In this document: positions 61,420 to 64,000 of the stretch, piece by piece
Numbering within the stretch: position 1 is the stretch's first letter
Layout: each line of letters begins with the position of its first letter
Program-made: the position numbers and the translations under genes
Notes under the pieces: model-generated
The model's database searches: none
What the model was told of the DNA's origin: nothing
What the model saw: only the letters and a program-made list of their open reading frames with translations
Source: a bacterium
GTDB lineage: Bacteria; Bacillota; Clostridia; Lachnospirales; Lachnospiraceae
Length of the DNA stretch: 64,000 nt
NCBI GenBank assembly: GCA_023664305.1
Contig: JAMPFT010000013.1
Coordinates: 1 to 64,000, forward strand
Direction: 5' to 3'

Positions 61420-61448
61420 TTGACAAACGTGGGAATCTGTAGTAATCT
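61420..61448 (+). promoter_or_regulatory. Promoter of the metK leader
   Basis: TTGACA (61420-61425), 17-bp spacer, TAATCT (61443-61448); the transcript would begin about 20 nt before the riboswitch. The preceding 61175-61419 contains no other gene that I see. Confidence 0.7.
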
Positions 61449-61473
61449 GAATTTGGAAAAGTTAATAGGATTT

Positions 61474-61575
61474 CTCTTATTCAGAGTTGGTGGAGATACA
61501 TAGGATCGATGAAGCCACGGCAACCCCCAAACGGGAAGGTGCCCCCCTGAGCGAGTTCCAGTCGAGCAATAAGAG
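61474..61575 (+). promoter_or_regulatory. SAM-I (S-box) riboswitch aptamer
   Basis: P1 arms CTCTTATT (61474-61481) and AATAAGAG (61568-61575). The core contains TCAGAGTTGGTGGAG, GATGAAGCCACGGCAACC and AAGGTGCC, the conserved S-box elements. SAM binding should stabilise the aptamer and favour the downstream terminator, shutting off metK. Confidence 0.92.
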
Positions 61576-61595
61576 GATTGAATATCGAAAGATTT

Positions 61596-61624
61596 AAGTC
61601 CGCTTATTTGATAAGCGGGCTTTT
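61596..61624 (+). terminator. Riboswitch expression-platform terminator
   Basis: AAGTCCGCTTAT-TTG-ATAAGCGGGCTTTT (one G-T pair), right after the S-box aptamer and about 30 nt before the metK start; the SAM-controlled off switch. Confidence 0.85.
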
Positions 61625-61655
61625 CTATTATTAACAAAAGAAAGGAATGAAGAAG

Positions 61656-62843
61656 ATGGAAAAGCATTTATTTACTTCTGAATCAGTGACGGAGGGACAT
61701 CCCGACAAGGTGTGTGATGCCGTTTCCGACGCTATCCTGGATGCCTGCATGGAACAGGATCCTATGAGCCGTGTGGCCTGTGAGACGGCCAGCTGCACCG
61801 GCTTTGTGCTCGTCACCGGAGAAATCACGACCAAGGCAAATCTTGACATAGCGGGCATTGTCCGCAAAACGGTAAACGAGATCGGCTACAGCAGCTCAGA
61901 CGTAGGTTTTGACGGGAACACCTGCGCGGTCATGGTGGCTTTAGACAAACAGTCTCCCGATATTGCCATGGGAGTAGACAGGGCTCTGGAGGCACGCGAG
62001 GCCGGCATGAGCGAAGAAGAGATCGAGGCGATCGGCGCGGGCGATCAGGGAATGATGTTCGGCTATGCCACCAATGAGACGAAAGAGCTTATGCCCTATC
62101 CCATTTCCCTGGCCCACCAGCTGACCAGACAGCTGGCAAAGGTGAGAAAGGACGGGACGCTGCCCTATCTGCGGCCGGACGGAAAGAGCCAGGTGACCGT
62201 GGAGTACGACGGGAACAACCGCCCCGTGCGGCTGGAGGCCGTCGTATTGTCTACCCAGCACGACGAAGAGGTATCCCAGGAGCAGATTCATCAGGATATC
62301 AAAAAGCATGTATTTGACGTCGTGCTGCCGAAAGAGCTCATCGATGAGAACACGAAGTTTTTCATCAATCCTACGGGACGTTTTGTAATCGGCGGCCCCC
62401 AGGGCGACGCGGGCCTTACGGGACGCAAGATTATCGTGGATACCTACGGCGGCTACGCGCGTCACGGCGGCGGCGCTTTCTCGGGAAAGGACTGCACAAA
62501 GGTAGACAGAAGCGCGGCATACGCGGCGAGATATGTGGCAAAGAACATCGTGGCGGCCGGGCTGGCGGACAAGTGTGAAATCCAGCTCTCCTATGCCATC
62601 GGTGTGGCGCAGCCCACTTCCATTATGATCGATACCTTCGGCACCGGGAAGCTGGCGGATGAAAAGCTGGTGGAGATCGTGCGCGAAAACTTTGATCTGC
62701 GTCCCGCAGGCATCATCAAAATGCTGGACCTGCGCAGGCCGATTTACAGACAGACCGCCGCATACGGCCACTTTGGCCGCAGCGATGTTGCCCTTCCCTG
62801 GGAAGCCGTCGATAAAGCGGAAGTACTGAAAAAATATCTGTAG
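61656..62843 (+). CDS. metK: S-adenosylmethionine synthetase
   Basis: A 395-residue enzyme making SAM from methionine and ATP. Signature [32 protein letters not shown] (methionine-binding loop) and [19 protein letters not shown] (ATP P-loop). ATG 61656 is chosen over 61647 because AAAGGA lies nine bases upstream of it and abuts the other. Feedback-controlled by the S-box leader. Confidence 0.96.
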   Translation: MEKHLFTSESVTEGHPDKVCDAVSDAILDACMEQDPMSRVACETASCTGFVLVTGEITTKANLDIAGIVRKTVNEIGYSSSDVGFDGNTCAVMVALDKQSPDIAMGVDRALEAREAGMSEEEIEAIGAGDQGMMFGYATNETKELMPYPISLAHQLTRQLAKVRKDGTLPYLRPDGKSQVTVEYDGNNRPVRLEAVVLSTQHDEEVSQEQIHQDIKKHVFDVVLPKELIDENTKFFINPTGRFVIGGPQGDAGLTGRKIIVDTYGGYARHGGGAFSGKDCTKVDRSAAYAARYVAKNIVAAGLADKCEIQLSYAIGVAQPTSIMIDTFGTGKLADEKLVEIVRENFDLRPAGIIKMLDLRRPIYRQTAAYGHFGRSDVALPWEAVDKAEVLKKYL

Positions 62844-63074
62844 GATATTAGCTTCGGGCAGGCGACAGTCTTTCTGCGGACCAAAGAGCATCTGCAGATT
62901 CGGAGGAAACGTACTTTCTGTGCAAGCTATGCAAGTCCCAGCTTCGGGCGGGCGGCGGTCCTTCTGCGGACCGTAAAGGCACATCGGCGCTTAGCGAGGT
63001 CTTTTTCGAGCTTAGCGTCCGCTATGTGCCGACCCGAGTGCAAACGTGTCCGCAGAAGGACCGCCGCCCACCCG
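62844..63074. repeat. Structured dispersed repeat, copy 2, with a partial third copy
   Basis: The full copy spans 62945-63074, with 27-bp near-perfect terminal arms (CGGGCGGGCGGCGGTCC... and complement) that differ in sequence from the copy-1 arms but still pair. The 95-bp core matches copy 1 except for about five changes, which preserve pairing through wobbles. A fragment of the 5' arm, AGCTTCGGGCAGGCG...CTTTCTGCGGACC, occurs at 62851-62883, a partial duplicate. A short GGAGCGTACCC repeat follows at 63074-63113. No gene lies in 62844-63157. Confidence 0.75.
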
Positions 63075-63157
63075 GAGCGTACCCTTCTTGCGTCATCCCG
63101 GAGCGTACCCTTTGCAGTCTCGGACCGTCCCTGCCTCCGAAATCTTGAAAAAAGGGA

Positions 63158-63185
63158 TTGATTTTTGAAAATTTTGCGTTATACT
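63158..63185 (+). promoter_or_regulatory. Promoter of the tRNA gene
   Basis: TTGATT, 16-bp spacer, TATACT, about 80 bp upstream of the tRNA. Confidence 0.6.
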
Positions 63186-63267
63186 ATAGGTATGCGGGAT
63201 GTTGACGCGGCCGTGAACACGGGCTGTCCGTTAAGCAGACCCGGAAAGCAGTAAAATATCTTCATAC

Positions 63268-63340
63268 GGGCTATTAGCTCAGCTGGGAGAGCGCCAGGTT
63301 CGCAATCTGGAGGTCAGGGGTTCGATCCCCCTATGGTCCA
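63268..63340 (+). tRNA. tRNA-Ala (CGC)
   Basis: 73 nt forming a full cloverleaf: acceptor GGGCTAT/ATGGTCC, D arm GCTC...GAGC, anticodon arm CCAGG-TTCGCAA-TCTGG (anticodon CGC), T arm GGGGTTCGATCCCC. The G3-U70 wobble, the alanine identity element, is present. The 3' CCA is not encoded beyond the discriminator A. A hairpin terminator follows. Confidence 0.93.
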
Positions 63341-63345
63341 CGTTC

Positions 63346-63380
63346 AAAGCCGTGAAATGATTTGTTTCCACGGCTTTTTG
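63346..63380 (+). terminator. Terminator of tRNA-Ala
   Basis: AAAGCCGTG-GAAA type stem (AAAGCCGTGAAA pairs with TTTCCACGGCTTT, one bulge), then TTTTG. Confidence 0.8.
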
Positions 63381-63449
63381 TCTTATCGGAATTTTACCGC
63401 GGCAAGGGAAGAAGCAAAGCATGATCTGCCGCCGGAGGAAGGGAGCTTT

Positions 63450-63707
63450 ATGGATATACAGTTATATGACAATTATGAGGATGACGGACAGCTGAGTATG
63501 TTCGATCTGGGAGAGGACATTGAAAAGCTCCAGACGCCGGTGGAAGAGACGGAGGACAGGGAGAAGGAGCTTCCGGCGTCCGGGAGCGCGGGCATTCGGA
63601 TACAAAAGTGTACATGCTGCGGGAAAATGCTTTTCGTGCGGGAGGAGCAGGGACTTTACAGCTCGGCGTGCAACGCCTGCGGCGTTCGGTATGTACAGAG
63701 GATATGA
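63450..63707 (+). CDS. Small hypothetical protein with zinc-ribbon end
   Basis: An 85-residue protein: an acidic N-terminal half (DNYEDDGQLSMFDLGEDIEK) and a C-terminal CTCCGKMLF...SACNACGVRY zinc ribbon. The QLSMFDL stretch resembles a beta-clamp-binding motif (QLxMF), so a replication or repair link is possible but unproven. GGAGGAAGGGAG precedes ATG 63450; the frame upstream runs back over the tRNA and is not coding. The next gene starts 17 bp downstream. Confidence 0.7.
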   Translation: MDIQLYDNYEDDGQLSMFDLGEDIEKLQTPVEETEDREKELPASGSAGIRIQKCTCCGKMLFVREEQGLYSSACNACGVRYVQRI

Positions 63708-63724
63708 GAGAGGATACAGACAAA

Positions 63725-64000
63725 ATGAGTTTAAAACTTGCGGCGGTTTTCAGTGACAATTGTGTGCTTCAGAGAAATAAAAATATTACCGTGTTTGGCT
63801 CCGGGGAAGAGGGCCGGACGGTGGAAGCGGTGCTTTCCGGGAGAAAGCTGGGGAGTGCGGCGGAACAGGTAAGCAGAGCCGCGGGCTGCGTGCGGGACGG
63901 AAAATTTGAAATCCTGATGCCGTCCCTGCAGGCGGGAGTCGAGCATACGCTGGAAGTGAGATGCGGGACGGAGCGGATCATCCGCAGAAATATCGCCATC
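63725..64000 (+). CDS. Sialate O-acetylesterase-like protein (partial, runs off the window)
   Basis: The first 92 codons are in the window. The N-terminus LKLAAVFSDNCVLQRNKNIT is the signature of the SGNH-hydrolase-containing sialate O-acetylesterase family (beta-sandwich start LxLPxVFSDHMVLQR). The catalytic SGNH domain should follow beyond 64000. No signal peptide is seen. Weak RBS (GAGAGGATACAG) before ATG 63725. It probably cleaves acetyl esters from sialic acid or plant polysaccharide side chains. Confidence 0.75.
   Translation, partial: MSLKLAAVFSDNCVLQRNKNITVFGSGEEGRTVEAVLSGRKLGSAAEQVSRAAGCVRDGKFEILMPSLQAGVEHTLEVRCGTERIIRRNIAI

Noticed and set aside
63333-63449. An N-terminal extension of the small zinc-ribbon gene
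   Set aside because: It begins inside the tRNA-Ala gene and passes through its terminator; the RBS-supported start is ATG 63450.

Overview
The window looks like a chromosomal segment of a spore-forming Clostridia bacterium, most likely Lachnospiraceae. Evidence: a SpoIIID regulator behind a near-consensus sigma-E promoter, a SipL-type DUF3794+LysM spore protein, an S-box (SAM-I) riboswitch on metK, strong AGGAGG-type ribosome binding sites, and several small conserved genes typical of that family. Core genes are GC-moderate; the accessory blocks are clearly AT-rich. No BLAST/HMM search was possible, so family calls rest on motifs and recalled family sequences.

Layout. (1) 0-5.4 kb: accessory block with a partial small gene, an XRE regulator, two GNAT acetyltransferases, a complete EcoRII/Dcm/Vsr-type restriction-modification and repair cassette, and a scar where the first codons of a PHP-domain gene are joined to a NACHT NTPase fragment. 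(2) 5.4-10.2 kb: an ECF sigma factor with a membrane partner, a DUF1848 protein beside decayed gene pieces, a GNAT enzyme, and a CmpB-type membrane protein. (3) 10.3-11.5 kb: a GMP synthase carrying only the ATP-pyrophosphatase part. (4) 11.8-15.7 kb: AT-rich island with an operator-like palindrome in a strong promoter, a frameshifted excisionase-like HTH gene, and a two-gene BcgI-like restriction-modification system, ending directly at sbcD. (5) 15.7-40.8 kb: mainly core genes: sbcD-sbcC, a DHH phosphoesterase, sipL, murI, a GntR regulator, ispE, cardiolipin synthase, asnS, a NlpC/P60 hydrolase, nfo, trkA-trkH, and regulators including an XRE-BtrH_N-like fusion. (6) 40.9-44 kb: second defence block, an RHH protein and an RloA/RloB (AbiL-like) pair, followed by a truncated membrane protein whose reading frame runs into the spoIIID promoter. 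(7) 44.5-48.7 kb: a VWA / MoxR-ATPase / leucine-rich-repeat cluster. (8) 48.9-51.5 kb: UDP-sugar pyrophosphorylase and galE. (9) 51.5-52.8 kb: an unusual repeat-rich leader in front of a small alarmone synthetase. (10) 53-64 kb: core genes (flavin reductase, DNA polymerase IV, M23 peptidase, murA, metK with riboswitch, tRNA-Ala, start of a sialate O-acetylesterase).

The window therefore mixes housekeeping (cell wall, DNA repair, tRNA charging, K+ uptake, SAM synthesis) with three separate anti-phage or restriction loci at 1.9-5.4, 11.8-15.7 and 41-44 kb, at least two with signs of deletion or decay. The least explained elements are (a) a roughly 107-130 nt structured repeat present at 51.6 and 62.9 kb whose outer stem changes sequence in both arms while keeping pairing, and (b) the tandem promoter-like repeats and serial palindromes upstream of the alarmone synthetase.
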